Shown one piece after another: positions 24,646-36,579 of a stretch of DNA of 64,000 nt; within the stretch, counting starts at the first letter, position 1, and each line of letters begins with the position of its first letter. The DNA is taken from assembly GCA_905183005.1 (NCBI GenBank), contig CAJJDO010000035.1, positions 146,338 to 210,337 on the forward strand. Reading direction: 5' to 3'. The DNA is from Paramecium pentaurelia. Its lineage: Eukaryota > Ciliophora > Oligohymenophorea > Peniculida > Parameciidae. The translations under genes were made by a program, and so were the position numbers. The notes below the pieces were generated by a model. That model was not told the origin of the DNA. It did not search any database and saw nothing but the letters and a program-made list of their open reading frames with translations.

Positions 24646-26434
24646 TCATTCTTTTGATGCTTATGAATGAGCAGATTTTCGAATTCTGATTTTTGTAAAG
24701 CTTTAACTTGTTGCTGGAGTTGAATTATTAATTATTCTCGAATCTACACTATAAAAACTATTTGCATGATTATGATTAGTAATTTTATATTACTATTTAA
24801 GTTAATTCCATGAATCAAGATTTTAAATAACTTTAAAGCATTCTTTTGTTTATTATTTACCAATTAGATTAGATATTAAATTACAAATTTACTTTATAAA
24901 TTCATTTAAATAATTAAATTTCTTATTTTACACAGAATTTGATTATGTTAATTCTGCCAATTATTTAATAACACTTAATAAATTCAATTTCATAAATATT
25001 GTATGAATATTAAATTCTGATCCAAATTCCAAATTTAATTTTAGTAATTTAATAAATATCCCTTAAAATGTTTGATTAGGTCGAATAGGGAAACATTATT
25101 TACATATTTCAATTAGGCAACTCCAAGTTGTAGCAGTTATCCTATTTAGTAATTAGATCTATCCTCTGCTTATCCCATATTCAATCAATAAATATAGTGT
25201 CTCACATAATAGAGTTTTACTTATATCCAATTCAATAACTTAAGTTGTTGAAGTTTTCCATTATATAGAGTTGATAATAACTTTACACAAATAATCAATA
25301 TAAGTTTATGCGTTGTCCTAAAAGTTCATGTATTCAGGCTTTTTCTTTATAATTAGATTTACTAACTAACCACATAAGACAGCGCTATTCTCTTTTACAT
25401 ATGGTATTAATTTAATTTTAAATAAGTATATCTGATGATAATAATTAATATTACTTTCATTAGATTATCAAAGACTTTACTATTTTCATCAAGCAATATG
25501 ATTCCTAACAACTATTATCTATTATTCATAAAATGAGTTTTTGAAATGAATTTATGATCTCCTAATATTAATTGCTATATAATAATTGATAAAAATTAGA
25601 GTAGATTATAACAAAATGGTTCATCTTTTATTAAACTATTAAATTATGATATTTTAAATACTTCTCTATTTGAAATTGATCTTATTTTTATTCATGATCC
25701 CATTTTCCAAGTGTGACATCTTTCAAAGACAGAGGATACAATTAAAATGACAAATTTCTTGAGTGTTTCTTAATATTTTATTTTTGACTATCTCTATTAA
25801 ATGAAACAGATTTTTAATCATATTTCGTATTACTCTCTTTGGTTTCAACTCTTAATTCTAAAGGATTAGGATTATAGCTATAAGGAACAAATGGATCTTT
25901 TTAAGAATCTTATTCATCTAAATCAAACATTACTGATGCACTTCTTAAAACAATTAGCCTTTCTCGTGTAGTTCTTTATTATCTTTTTTTATGTGGTTCA
26001 TTTATGATTTCTGCATTCTGAATTGCTACTCTAATGACATCCATCATCGAAGCTGGTTTTTCATTAAATGAGGGTAATATCTTATTTGATACTTTATTAA
26101 AAAATGACAATTATTTTATTGTTTTCTTTTAAACAAATTTTTTAATTTAATCTATATCCCATTTTAAATGAATCTTTTCTTCAACTGTAAAATTAAAATT
26201 ATTTTCATTTTATTAATACACTTTTTCTTTTAATTAAAAATCTGGATGTAATGTGAATACTTCAATCATATTATTATTTCTAAAATTTGATGTACATTTA
26301 ATTAATAAATCCTATTTATTTTTAGGATTAAATAATAAATTTATAATATCCTCAAACAATTTAGCAGCATTAAAATATGTCCATACTTAATCGTACAATT
26401 TTTTTTAATGTTCTGTTACATAATTACCAAGCAT
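24646..26434 (-). CDS. Possible SAPS/PP6 regulatory-subunit-like helical repeat protein
   Basis: A 579-aa model from MLGNYVTEHQ with introns at 25636-25661 and 25432-25454. It is all-helical. The C-terminal part (ISKTLLCETLYLLIEYG, then WSCLIEICKQCFPIRPNQ) resembles the SAPS pattern of a helical repeat followed by a conserved FxxxPxN segment, which in yeast and animals binds PP6/Sit4 phosphatase. This is my own pattern match and weak. The frame stays open upstream of 26434 with similar helical sequence (FCLHYNIPYAFLHYINY) to a TGA at 26615-26617, and beyond it to an ATG at 26662; the annotated start is therefore probably too short (see finding). Confidence 0.5.
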
Positions 26435-26777
26435 ATTTATTTATAAAAAGAGATTGATGAGAAATGTAGAAGATTATTCATAATTTATGTAATGCAAAAA
26501 TGCATAAGGAATATTATAATGTAGACAGAAGTATATTGAAATATCTTATTCTTTTTCTAAATAAAATACTATCAAATCAAAAACTATTATTTCCACTATT
26601 TTTTTAATTAAGCTTCATAATTATTATCTTAAAATATTATTATATTTTAAGTATTAATTCATTTATACTCAAATAAATTTTTATAAATTTTATAGTAATA
26701 TTCTGAAAATCAAAATATATGTAAAATCAGAGAAGTTTTTCTTCTTTTTGATTTTTCTATCTGTTTGAGCTCAATTT

Positions 26778-27960
26778 TCACTGTCTTGGATCTTTTCTTA
26801 TGGGAAATAGGGCAAAAGGAGTAGGTGCGTTTATAAGTCTATTTTTATATTATTCTAATTATATATTTCCTAAATTTAATATGTATCTTAAAAATAGATA
26901 ATCCAAAGCAAATAATTCAATTAAATTCATTATAGTTTGTAAAGATTGCTTAAAATCTCTCCAAATAAATGAAAGATTAAAAAAAAATAATGAAGGCCAA
27001 TATGGTTAGAAATTTTCAAATAAATTTTAATTTTTTTCTTAATATAACATGAAAAATGTGTAAATATAAAAATTATTGAAATTTATACACAATTTGCAGG
27101 TTCGTATTTTAAGGGACAATATATAAATGAGAGCATAATCTCAATGTTTTCTTTTAATTTAAAAATATTTTATGAATTAATAACACTGCTGGCTATTCTT
27201 TTGGATATTATAGGAATAGGATAATTCATTTTACTGAGCCATCTTTATAACTCAACTACTATCTAATTTTCTTTTCTAATTGAATTGGATTTAGATGGGC
27301 TATCACATTCAGTTGGTTCTTCATAGAATTAGATCTCCACATTTCTAGGAGTTCTCATTGCAATAATTTCTTCAACCTCATGAAAAATTAAAGGATTTAT
27401 ATCGTGTATCAAAGGCCATTTGTGAACAATTTGCTGTAGACTTGTATAGAGTTCGATAGTAACTTATTAATCATGAATATTTCCCAAAATGGTTTTGTAA
27501 GCCTAAGCTATTTATTCTGCAACTGACTAACCTTCCTTAGAATCATTTTTAGGAATTTGTTTGATAAAAAACTGTAGTTAAGTTATACACTCTTTATATA
27601 TGTTTGGAAGATGACTTTTGATTACATCTGACAACATATAAGTATCTTATGAAAACACCAATGTACAAGCATTTAAGAATTAAATCTAAAATTATGTAAT
27701 TGGTGCAAATCTTTCAATTATTAGTTCTAAGAGCATTTTGATATTTTAACCAAACATTGATTAGAGCATCAACATATAAAAAAAGAGATTCTCTTATTTA
27801 AGTAATAGATGCCACATTGATTGAAAAGGTAGTAATTATGCAATCTATTTACATGCTTTCGACATAAATGAATATCGAATTTATTCTATATTTGTGTTAA
27901 CCTATATTTGAATAAATAAAATACAGCTTCTTTTAGATATTCTGCACATTTTAATTGCAT
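26778..27960 (-). CDS. Unknown helical protein, 3' structure uncertain
   Basis: A 368-aa model starting MQLKCAEYLKEAV, with a 23-nt intron at 27902-27924 and an unusually long 53-nt intron at 27038-27090 with a GTG donor. The second exon is clearly coding (NLFENFQPYWPSLFFFNLSF, ending PIRKDPRQ before TGA 26778-26780) and overlaps the read-through frame of the first exon, which otherwise ends at TGA 26927-26929. Alternatively the downstream part is a separate 90-aa gene starting at ATG 27050. The frame is open upstream of 27960, so the N-terminus may be longer. Helical, HEAT- or importin-like in feel, but unassigned. Confidence 0.5.
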
Positions 27961-28457
27961 CGAATAATAAAAGTCTATTGTTATTATAATTTATTTATTA
28001 TCTTAAAATTGAAGAAGAATTAAAGTTCTATTAAGATGAGAGTTTAAACTGAAATTATTAATAAGAAATCGATTGATATATATATATATTTAAAGATATG
28101 ATGATCAAAATAATAGAAATAAATATCTTACAAATCTATCTGTGTAAACAGAAACATCCTTCATTTAATCAATCTTAAGAATCTACTATTTAATTATGCA
28201 ATAATTTATATTAAACACTAAATATGATATTTATTAACTAAAAATTATGTTATTGTTTTAATAACTCCAGTAATTTATTAAACACAATAGATTATATAAT
28301 TTAATTATTTAAATGAATAAAGAATTAAAATAATAGTAAAATAACTTATAAAATTGTAAATTGGGAGGTTATTTATAATAATGTTACTAATTACAATTTA
28401 GTGAGCCAATTTTAAATGATTTTTTGTTATTAATAATATAATACAGAATCTAATTTT
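27961..28457. other. Intergenic region
   Basis: AT-rich spacer between two minus-strand genes. The frame of the downstream gene remains open to about 28120 without an ATG, so its first exon could lie here. No other feature seen. Confidence 0.4.
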
Positions 28458-29932
28458 TCAATTTTTAATTATGTTATTTTTATCTGTAAAATTATTTGAT
28501 TTTGAATTAATTTCTCTTTCATTTTTCTTAACAAGTGTTTTTATAATAGCTATTATAAAAATATATAGATTACGTTAACTGGTAATATGTTTAAATTTAA
28601 ATGTTTTAAAATTATTGAATTTTTTAGTTGCTTCATCTGCATCTATCTTCCATTTTTCATTTAATTTAAGTGATGAAGAGATTTACAATTAACTATTAAA
28701 AGTGATTTAATATAATTAATCTAAGAATTCTTCACTTTCTATATATTTTTTTAATAATGTTCTAATTTTTAAATTTGTAAATACATTTTATCTGTATGTG
28801 TGAATTGTTAATAATTTATATCTCCTTCACGATGATTTAGATCCAAATATCTATGATTCAAAACTTATTTTTGCAAACATTAACGAGAATGAATTTCTTT
28901 TTTTGTTTCTACAACACATTCTAATAAAATTTATTCAAGTTCTCCTCTTTAACAATTTTATTATGATAATTCTACTTTTAATTGCTAATTCAATTATTTT
29001 TCTTTTTATAATTGTTACTTTAAATCTGAAATAATATCTCTTTTAGAAATTTCTTCAATCTAATCTAATACAATTTTTACTTATTCCATATCTGGATTTT
29101 ATCTACTTTATTATTAAGAAGATAATTCTCTTTTATAAAAATCATGTAATGAAGAACCTTAATCTTAAAATTTATTTGACAATTATGTTTTCTAGGTTTA
29201 TTTGATTGATGAAAAACCTCGTTTTGATCCTTCACCAATTTCATCCTTTGTTGAACTCACATGAGTACCATCTTAAGTCATAGGTCTTAAATCTAGCATC
29301 TTTTTAACTTTATATCTTTAACCAACATTTCCATTTGAACCTAATCTTGTAATTGCCTTTTATTCCTCACTCTTTTGTTTATATAAATATAATAATTCAT
29401 ATTTTAAAGCTTTATTCTCTTTTTTAGAATCTAATTAAATATTTAATATTATAATAGCTAATACCAATTACAAAGCCTTCATAATATTATTTTTCTTCTA
29501 ATGTAATTTTTAATTTAAATTTTAGTTCTTCTATAGTTCTCAATTATTCTTAACATAATTTATCTAATCTTAATGCTTCTTATTTAAAATAATCTCTTTC
29601 TTCTTCTAGAATTCTCTTTTTCTCATCTGCTTTTTATCTCAAAGCCTCTTCATCAATTTTTCTCTTCATGTTCTTCAATTCTTTTTACACCTCTGTCATT
29701 TATTCTCTATATGCAATCATAAAGTCATCTTCTTAAGATTTTATAATTTTATCAATTTTCCCTTATAAATTCTTTCTATTCAATCATATACTTATACATC
29801 AAGAATATCTTATAATTTATTATAATCTCGATCTATTTCCTTTCCATATTTTATATTGTCTTCCATAAACACCTTTTTCTTTTAAGTTACAAATTAGGTT
29901 TAAGTCAATAAGAGATTATCAAATCCTTCCAT
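28458..29932 (-). CDS. Long coiled-coil protein, unknown
   Basis: A 463-aa model starting MEGFDNLLLT with introns at 29772-29797, 29431-29464 (34 nt, the longest typical intron here) and 28762-28784; the length closes in frame. It is almost wholly heptad-rich coiled coil, interrupted by a basic/Gly segment (LGSNGNVGQRYKVKKM). The C-terminal ~60 residues are Lys/Asn-rich. It is probably a basal body or cytoskeletal component by composition alone. An internal ATG within intron 2 opens MKALQLVLAIIIL, a false signal-like start that I rejected. Confidence 0.72.
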
Positions 29933-30040
29933 TGCAGATTTTGTAATTGCTAAATGAAAAGTAAGTTTTACAATTTGGAGGTTCCATCTAATACTAAATA
30001 TAATAATTAATAATTATTTCAATCAAATTTAAGAAACAAT

Positions 30041-31444
30041 ATGTAAACTGTAAAAGAAACAGTTTAAGCTATATGTAACATCTTATAAGCATTTGGTATC
30101 AATAATATCGATCCAAATGTTTTTAGATAAGCAAAACATAATCTATCAGAAGCAGTAATATAATATTAATCTTATTATTGATAGATCAAACCAATTTCAA
30201 GCATAATGCATAATTTACTTATATTAGATTTATTTGATTTTGAATTTAAATTAAATGAGATTACTAATACACATGCAGATCCTGATGGATTGGAGATTAT
30301 CTTACTTGCATTAAGAAATTCACCTTTTATTATCTATAAAAATGGGAAGCCAGGAATGGATTACTCATCAAGTCGAGATTTGCTCTTAGTTGTTGGACAA
30401 ATATTGGCTGAATCAGATATTTTTGAGAAATATAAAAAGTTAATTGAAAAGAAAGTGGCTAATTTAAAAATAAAGTTAATAAATAAGCCCAAAGAATAAG
30501 AAGGTGAGATTCCAGCACTTAAGTTTATAAGTGAAGGTAGTTAAGTGAAGGATTTTGAAAATCTAAATAGAATAATTAGACATTAATTCAAATAACTTTC
30601 TTGTCTATTAAAAAGAAAAGAAGCCCAATAAATCCAGGTATAATGAATATAAGATAAAAACAGATTGATAAAATAGTATAATAAATGAATTTAAAGGATT
30701 TTACAGTGGATCAATTGCTTAGTCTGTCGGATCCAGATTAATTAAATGAAATTACAGCAAATTTAAAGGAGATAATCTAATTTTTAGAATTTGAAACTTC
30801 AATGCATAGACATTAAGAAATATTTTGGGCATGGTTGGTAAGAAGTTATGGTATTTAGGAAAGTACAGTTGATGAAGATAAAAAAGATGTCAGAGATCAT
30901 GCTGACTATGGATTTCCGGATGAAACAATAATATTTAGTCCAGGATAATAGATGATTAAATTAATTGAACAGTAAGCATTGCTGGATTAATATTAGCACT
31001 TAAATGAAACTTCAATAATTAAGCGATTAATTTGAATTATTTGAATCTATTTCCTCTTAATTTGAAGATGCTTGGGAGAAAGTATCTTAATTGTTAAAAG
31101 AAGACCCAGGTTCAGAATAAAAATTATAACAATTATAATTACAAATTCATAAAATAGTAGCTTAAAATAATATTAAATTAATGTCATTGAAAACATTTAA
31201 AGAATAAGTATTTTCTGAAAAAGATTTATTATATTGTTAAGCTAATGATTTTATTAAATATGCTATCAAACATAATTTCGCTTAATCTTCAAATCATAAT
31301 GAAAGTAATGGATTTGAATAGAAAATAATTTACTAATAAGAACATTTTGCATCTAGAATTGAGCAATTACATTAGTATATTGAAGATGAAGCTGGTAGAA
31401 TTAAGGTTCATCTAAAAGAACTAGTGTTTTATCCATTAAAATGA
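30041..31444 (+). CDS. TEDC1-like protein (tubulin epsilon/delta complex)
   Basis: A 440-aa model with introns at 30155-30184, 30638-30663 and 30972-30996. Two segments match the family I know as TEDC1: DPNVFRQAKHNLSEA near residue 25, and SSRDLLLVVGQILAESDIF near residue 105 (human counterparts PEIFRRAKFD and SRELLLALSWLLAR). Length is close to the human protein, and the rest is helical with a coiled-coil C-terminus. TEDC1 works with TEDC2 and delta/epsilon-tubulin to stabilise triplet microtubules of centrioles, fitting an organism with many basal bodies. Identification rests on these motifs. Its stop lies 15 bp from the convergent stop of the ubiquitin hydrolase gene. Confidence 0.62.
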
Positions 31445-31459
31445 ATACAATATTATTGA

Positions 31460-32857
31460 TCATTATGCATATTATTTTTACTCAAAAATTAACATATATG
31501 GTGTTGGAGTACCATATGTATCGTATTGTCTTTTCTCTAATTAGGCCTCCTCAACTATTGAATCATCAAATCTAAACCATTTTATTGAGTTATTTTCTAT
31601 ATACTTGCATGTACTAATTAATATTATAATATAATTTTAATACGCATAATAATGGCCATTATTGCAAGTACCAGAATGATGAATAATTGTTTACAAATCA
31701 TATGAACATGATCTAATATTTGGAGTACATTATTCAATCAAAGATAAATTATCGAGAGGGAATATAATGTTAGTATTTATTCTTTATGCAGAATTCAGAT
31801 AATTAAATCTCTTTAATTGAATAATTAAAATTTTTGGAAGTTTAGCAATTTTTTAACTTAAATAATATGATATTAATTACATTAATTAATGTTCATCTTA
31901 TTAACATTTTTGACATTTGTAATTTGTAATGATTTATGGCTTAAATTAAAATTTGATTAGTTCATTTAGAAGACAACTTTCTTTTTAAAATGTATATATA
32001 CCTAAATAATATTCTAAACTTAATGCTAAAACATTAAATTCTTCATAATGGATTTATTCAAATTAACAATTCTTGCAAATAATTTTATTACTAAATAAAC
32101 CAACAAATAAGTTTGTAATAATATTATTTTCTAATTACCTTTTTTATTTCCATTCTTTTTCTATTTTTTATTCTAAATCTCTATTATTTACTAGAAATAT
32201 ATCTTCAAAAAAATTCTTAATATCATCAAAAAAACTTTGTTCATTTTATTAGTTCTTACATTCTGATCCTAAAGTTTAAAATAAACACAATAAAAATTCA
32301 TGAGCATCTTCTTATCTACCAAACTAAAATTAGTTATGCTTCTTCACTACAATGAATATGGAAATCATATACAAATCTCATGATAAAATTGAGTAGGATT
32401 TATCGAATATTGTATTTTGGAGAAATTTAACTCTTAAAATAAGGATTACAAATGAAAACTTATAGAATCAGTTTATAATTATTTTACAGGCAAATCTAAG
32501 ATGGCTTTTCTAAATTATTTAATACTATATAGCATTTATATTATGGCATTCCTATATTTATTTAAAAAATATTTACATAAAACAATTGTTTCCTATGTTA
32601 TTTAATCCCTTTGGTAATTAAACTACATTATATTGTTACTATTATGTTTAATCAATTTTCTATTGTGTTTACAATTATTTTATAGAAAAATTATTAAATT
32701 ATGAGAAGGATTATGGTTGCTGAATTTTATAATCATCAAATATAGGTAACCTTGATTTGGATTATTAATTATTTGTTTTAATTATCTAAGAGTTTCCAAA
32801 AGGGGTTTATTGTATTTGAGAATTATACTTTGATCCATATGAAAATTAATTTTTCAT
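31460..32857 (-). CDS. Ubiquitin carboxyl-terminal hydrolase (USP family)
   Basis: A 438-aa model starting MKNQFSYGSK with introns at 32552-32576, 32347-32372 and 31614-31643. After a Gln/Ser-rich leader of ~95 residues comes the Cys box LNNIGNNCFMNAIIQMLYS, the RQEDAHEFL motif, a zinc-binding pair (CKNC and CQKC), and the His box SGTCNNGHYYA with WFRFDDS. The catalytic Cys, His and Asp are all present, so an active deubiquitinase is expected, in cytosol or nucleus. One intron splits the Cys box directly after its FM and another follows the catalytic His. Length is typical of a minimal USP catalytic core. Confidence 0.93.
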
Positions 32858-32905
32858 TAATTATATTAAATTAATACATATATTTGCTATAAAAAAGAGA
32901 AATTC

Positions 32906-33208
32906 ATGTAAAGATTTAACAAGTACATAAGAAGTCTTCGTGAGGAAATAGTTGAAGATAGATTATCCTAAAAATAATATAGATAGTTGAAATTTCAAAA
33001 ATTAATAGGAATAATAATTATTTCAACTTTTGGTATAACAAGTGTAATAATATGATTATTAAATCTTCAGTTAGCATTTTATAATTTAGGTGGTAAGATA
33101 GAGAAATAAAAATAAGAAAGTTTTGATGATAGTAATAATGAAGATGTTCTTTAAGAAGCGAAACTTTTGCTTAATAGAACATAACAATAATCCAGCATTA
33201 AAAAATGA
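32906..33208 (+). CDS. Small single-pass membrane protein
   Basis: A 91-aa model starting MQRFNKYIRSLREE with one 27-nt intron at 33044-33070 containing an in-frame TGA. A basic/amphipathic N-terminus is followed by one hydrophobic span (KLIGIIIISTFGITSLAF) and a charged, Gln-rich tail. It resembles a small mitochondrial or ER single-span subunit, but I recognise no family. It starts 49 bp from the start of the divergent ubiquitin hydrolase gene. Confidence 0.65.
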
Positions 33209-33230
33209 CATCTTTAATTATTATTATAGT

Positions 33231-34465
33231 ATGATTATCCAAAAATTACATTTCATATTAATTATATATCTTATTTTAAAATAATCTTGCCAAGTTACTC
33301 AGTAACAATGTAATCTAAATCATCAGAAACTAGATAGAGCTGGTCCTATCAAGTAAAACTTTCTCTTAAATTACTTTTAGGAAGACAAACTTTTATTAGA
33401 ACTTATTAAACTTAATGGTTGTACATCTTGGAATCATATTGCACGTGAACTTCAATCTTAAGGGAAAAATCCTTTAAAAGTTCGATCTCCTGCTGCTTGT
33501 AGGGAACGATACTAAAATATTCTTAACCCAAATTTGAATAAAAGTAATTGGACATTAGAGGAAGAATAAAATTTATTTAATCTTTAACAATCTTTTGGAA
33601 ATAGCTGGGCAAGAATTGCTTCCTAAATGCCTGGTCGTTCTGATTTATTATGTAAGAACTATTTTTATGCTACTCTAAGAAAAGTTTTACGTCGACTCAG
33701 TAAAGCAGTCGGGTTGGATTAATGTAATTGTATACTAATATTTCTTTAGCATCTGATTTATTAAAATAAATCAAACCTAGTGTCTTAGGAATAATATATT
33801 GCAAAGATGATTCTTTTAAAAGTTTCAACATTGAAGAGAAGATGAAGAAAGACTTTTAATAACTTATCAAACGATATAGATACACAGAAAAAGCAGAACT
33901 TCGATAGCTTTAAGATAATGAAGTGAACTATATCAAATCAATGTTAAATCAGTTATTTGTCATAAAGTAAAGAAAATTCAAATAATGATTAGTAATAATT
34001 ACATAACTTAGAAGGAAAGAAACTTTAATAGAAAGAATTCAAAATAAGAGATCTTCTCTGTTGAAAATAACAGTAAATCAATCATTCCAAATTGCTCAAC
34101 TGTTCAAAATTTAAAAAATTCTAAACTTGAATCTAAACTTATAAACACAATAAACTTAAAATAAGATTCATAAGAAGAATATAATCAACCTTAAATTAAT
34201 GTCTAATAAGATAATCAAACTATATAAGTATATGAAAATCTATATCAACCTCATTCTGATTTCATTTTAATGAATTAATCATAAGTAAAAATCATTTTTA
34301 TTTTAGGGATCCTTTTATGCTCCTCAACCTGTTATTACATTCTGTATCTAACCAAACTTTATAAGCTGGCCAATCTAATAAGTTTAATCATATTACAACC
34401 CTTAATACCTGCCTTATCCTTAATCTCATCCTCAAATGAGATATGAGTTCGTATAAATGATGTGA
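33231..34465 (+). CDS. Myb-domain protein
   Basis: A 386-aa model with introns at 33724-33749, 33967-33992 and 34285-34306. Two SANT/Myb repeats lie at about residues 55-160: the first EDKLLLELIKLNGCTSWNHI...CRERYQNIL, the second NWTLEEEQNLFNLQQSFG...SWARIASQMPGR. The second keeps the spaced Trp residues and ends in the recognition helix; the first begins with an aromatic other than Trp (YFQED). A DNA-binding transcription factor is likely; a snRNA-activating or telomeric role cannot be excluded. The C-terminus is Gln/Asn/Pro-rich. The start at 33231 gives a hydrophobic leader and is uncertain; an ATG at 33205 overlaps the previous stop but is out of frame. Confidence 0.75.
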
Positions 34466-34791
34466 TTTATATCTTAAATATGAAGAACATTATAAAACAA
34501 AACATTTTACATTTGTTTATTAATATATTAACCTTCTCTTTTGTGTTTATGCAGAACATTTTTTTAGTATATTTTAAAACTAACTTATTTTGACAAAAAA
34601 ACGCTATTAATAATTTTTTATTTCAAAATTAATTAATTTATCATTAATAAAATTTATATTTTTAGTTTCTTAATATAAATATTTTAAATACTTAATCATA
34701 TATAAACATGAATAAGTAAAACTAATCTTCATTAAAGATTTTAATATATATGTAGAATTAATTGTATTTTAATAATCTTTTTAACATTTAC
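34466..34791. other. Convergent 3' intergenic region
   Basis: AT-rich spacer between two convergent stops. Nothing recognised. Confidence 0.5.
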
Positions 34792-36579
34792 TCAGATTTT
34801 TGGACCAGCATTAATGACATCTTAAGAAGCTTTGCTTTAATATTTTTAAAAGTTCTTTTTGAATTTCTCACCTAAATTTCTCAATGTTCTATCAAATTCA
34901 GATTTATTTCTATAAAAAAATAATTATTTTTATTTACGTCCAAGTATTTTTAGGATGAAGAATCTAATCAGGAACTCCTGTAGCTTTCTTTGGAATTTAT
35001 AGATTGAAAACTTCAAAATTATCAAATTCTCCTTTGGCTAATTCTCCACTATGAATGGCATCAATAATAGATCTTGTATTTTTAAGAGACATTCTTTTTC
35101 CTACACCATATTTTCCACCTGACCATCCAGTATTGATTAACCAACATTTTGTTCCATGTTCATTCATTTTAGCTGCTAACATAGTTGCATAAAGAGTTGG
35201 ATGTAATGGTAAGAAAGCCTCACCAAAACAAGCTGAAAATGTAGCAACTGGTTCTTTGACTCCCATTTCAGTACCAGCAACCTAAAATATAAATAGCTTT
35301 ATACTTTTGCTGTGTATCCAGAAATAAAATGATACATGGCTTGTTCAGGAGTCAATAAGGATACAGGTGGTAGAACACCATAAGCATCACATGTAAGGAA
35401 AAGGATATTCTTTGGATGACCACCAACAGCTGGATTTTTAGCTCCAGGAATGAAATCTAAAGGATAACTGACTCTTGTGTTTTCAGTAATGGAAATGTTA
35501 TGATAATCAACTTCTCTAGAATCTTTATTCAAAAATTCCACATTTTCTAAGACTGCTCCAAACCTTTGAATTAATAAATAATTTTACTTAACAGCATTAA
35601 AAATTTCAGGTTCCTTCTCATAAGTCAAATCAACACATTTAGCATAACATCCACCTTCAATATTAAAAATACCATAATCAGACCATCCATGTTCATCATC
35701 TCCAATCAATTTTCTTTTTGGATCAGCACTAAGAGTAGTTTTACCAGTTCCACTCAATCCAAATAATAATGTTACATCCCCATTCACTCCTTCATTAGCA
35801 GAACTGTGAAGTGTAAGGATTCCTTATTTAGGTAGCATATAGTGAGTAACTCCAAATACTCCCTTTTTCATTTCTCCAGCATATTAAGTTCCTAAAATAA
35901 CCATTTTTTTATCTGTGAGATTAACAGAAACACAAGTCTCTGAACCTACTCCTTCTACTAATTTTGGTGCAGACATAGGACCAGCATTAAAAATATGAAA
36001 ATCAACATCATCACTAAAATCTCTTTTCAATTCTTCATTTGTTGGCTTAATGAGCATATTTTACATAAATAATGCATGATAAGCTCTTGTACAAAATACT
36101 CGAATTCTAAGTCGGCTGTGAGGATCCCATCCTGCATATCCATCTACAACAAATAACTATTGATTATATTGTATTCTTACTCTAGGTCTAGTATTTAAAA
36201 ATTAAAGAGCAATTTATTCCAATAAATTATGAGATTTCTTTGGAATTGGAATGTTGACATCTCCCCACCAAATTTCTTATTCAGTATGTTCATCTATAAC
36301 TATTCTCTTGTCCTTGGGTGAACGACTAAATTAAATTAATCAAACACTTTAATACCCTGTTCTTCTACCTGAATATGCCACCATTGCTCCTGTGCTTGAA
36401 ATTGAACCTTATCTGGTCTCTGGATCTGGTGAAAGTGGATCCATAGCAGCGATTTCATACAATTCAGGAGTACTGGCATTTCTTACAACTGTGGCATTGT
36501 GTAGTCCCCATCTTGTTAATTATTCTAAAGGTAAAGCTTTGCTAGTGTTATAGGTATATTTCCAAAGGTGATGTAACAT
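34792..36579 (-). CDS. pckA: Phosphoenolpyruvate carboxykinase, ATP-dependent
   Basis: A 560-aa model with introns at 36326-36355, 35564-35587, 35282-35304 and 34910-34937. It converts oxaloacetate and ATP to PEP and CO2, the entry step to gluconeogenesis. Diagnostic sequences: the P-loop LLFGLSGTGKTTLS, the metal site LIGDDEHGWSD, NTRVSYPLDFIPGAKNP, and the CDAYGVLPPVS segment, all typical of the ATP-type rather than GTP-type enzyme. Length is normal. The N-terminus (MLHHLWKYTYNTSKALP) has basic and hydroxylated residues and may be a weak mitochondrial presequence. Codon use is G/C-richer than neighbours, as expected for a well-expressed enzyme. Confidence 0.96.

Noticed and set aside
29431..29464. 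New start (MKALQLVLAIIIL) suggesting a separate secreted protein
   Set aside because: The sequence is largely a 34-nt intron; removing it joins two coiled-coil exons in frame.
32700..32830. Alternative start MDQSIILKYNKP for the ubiquitin hydrolase
   Set aside because: It is in a different frame from the Cys box and no intron of suitable phase joins it; MKNQFSYGSK is in frame throughout.
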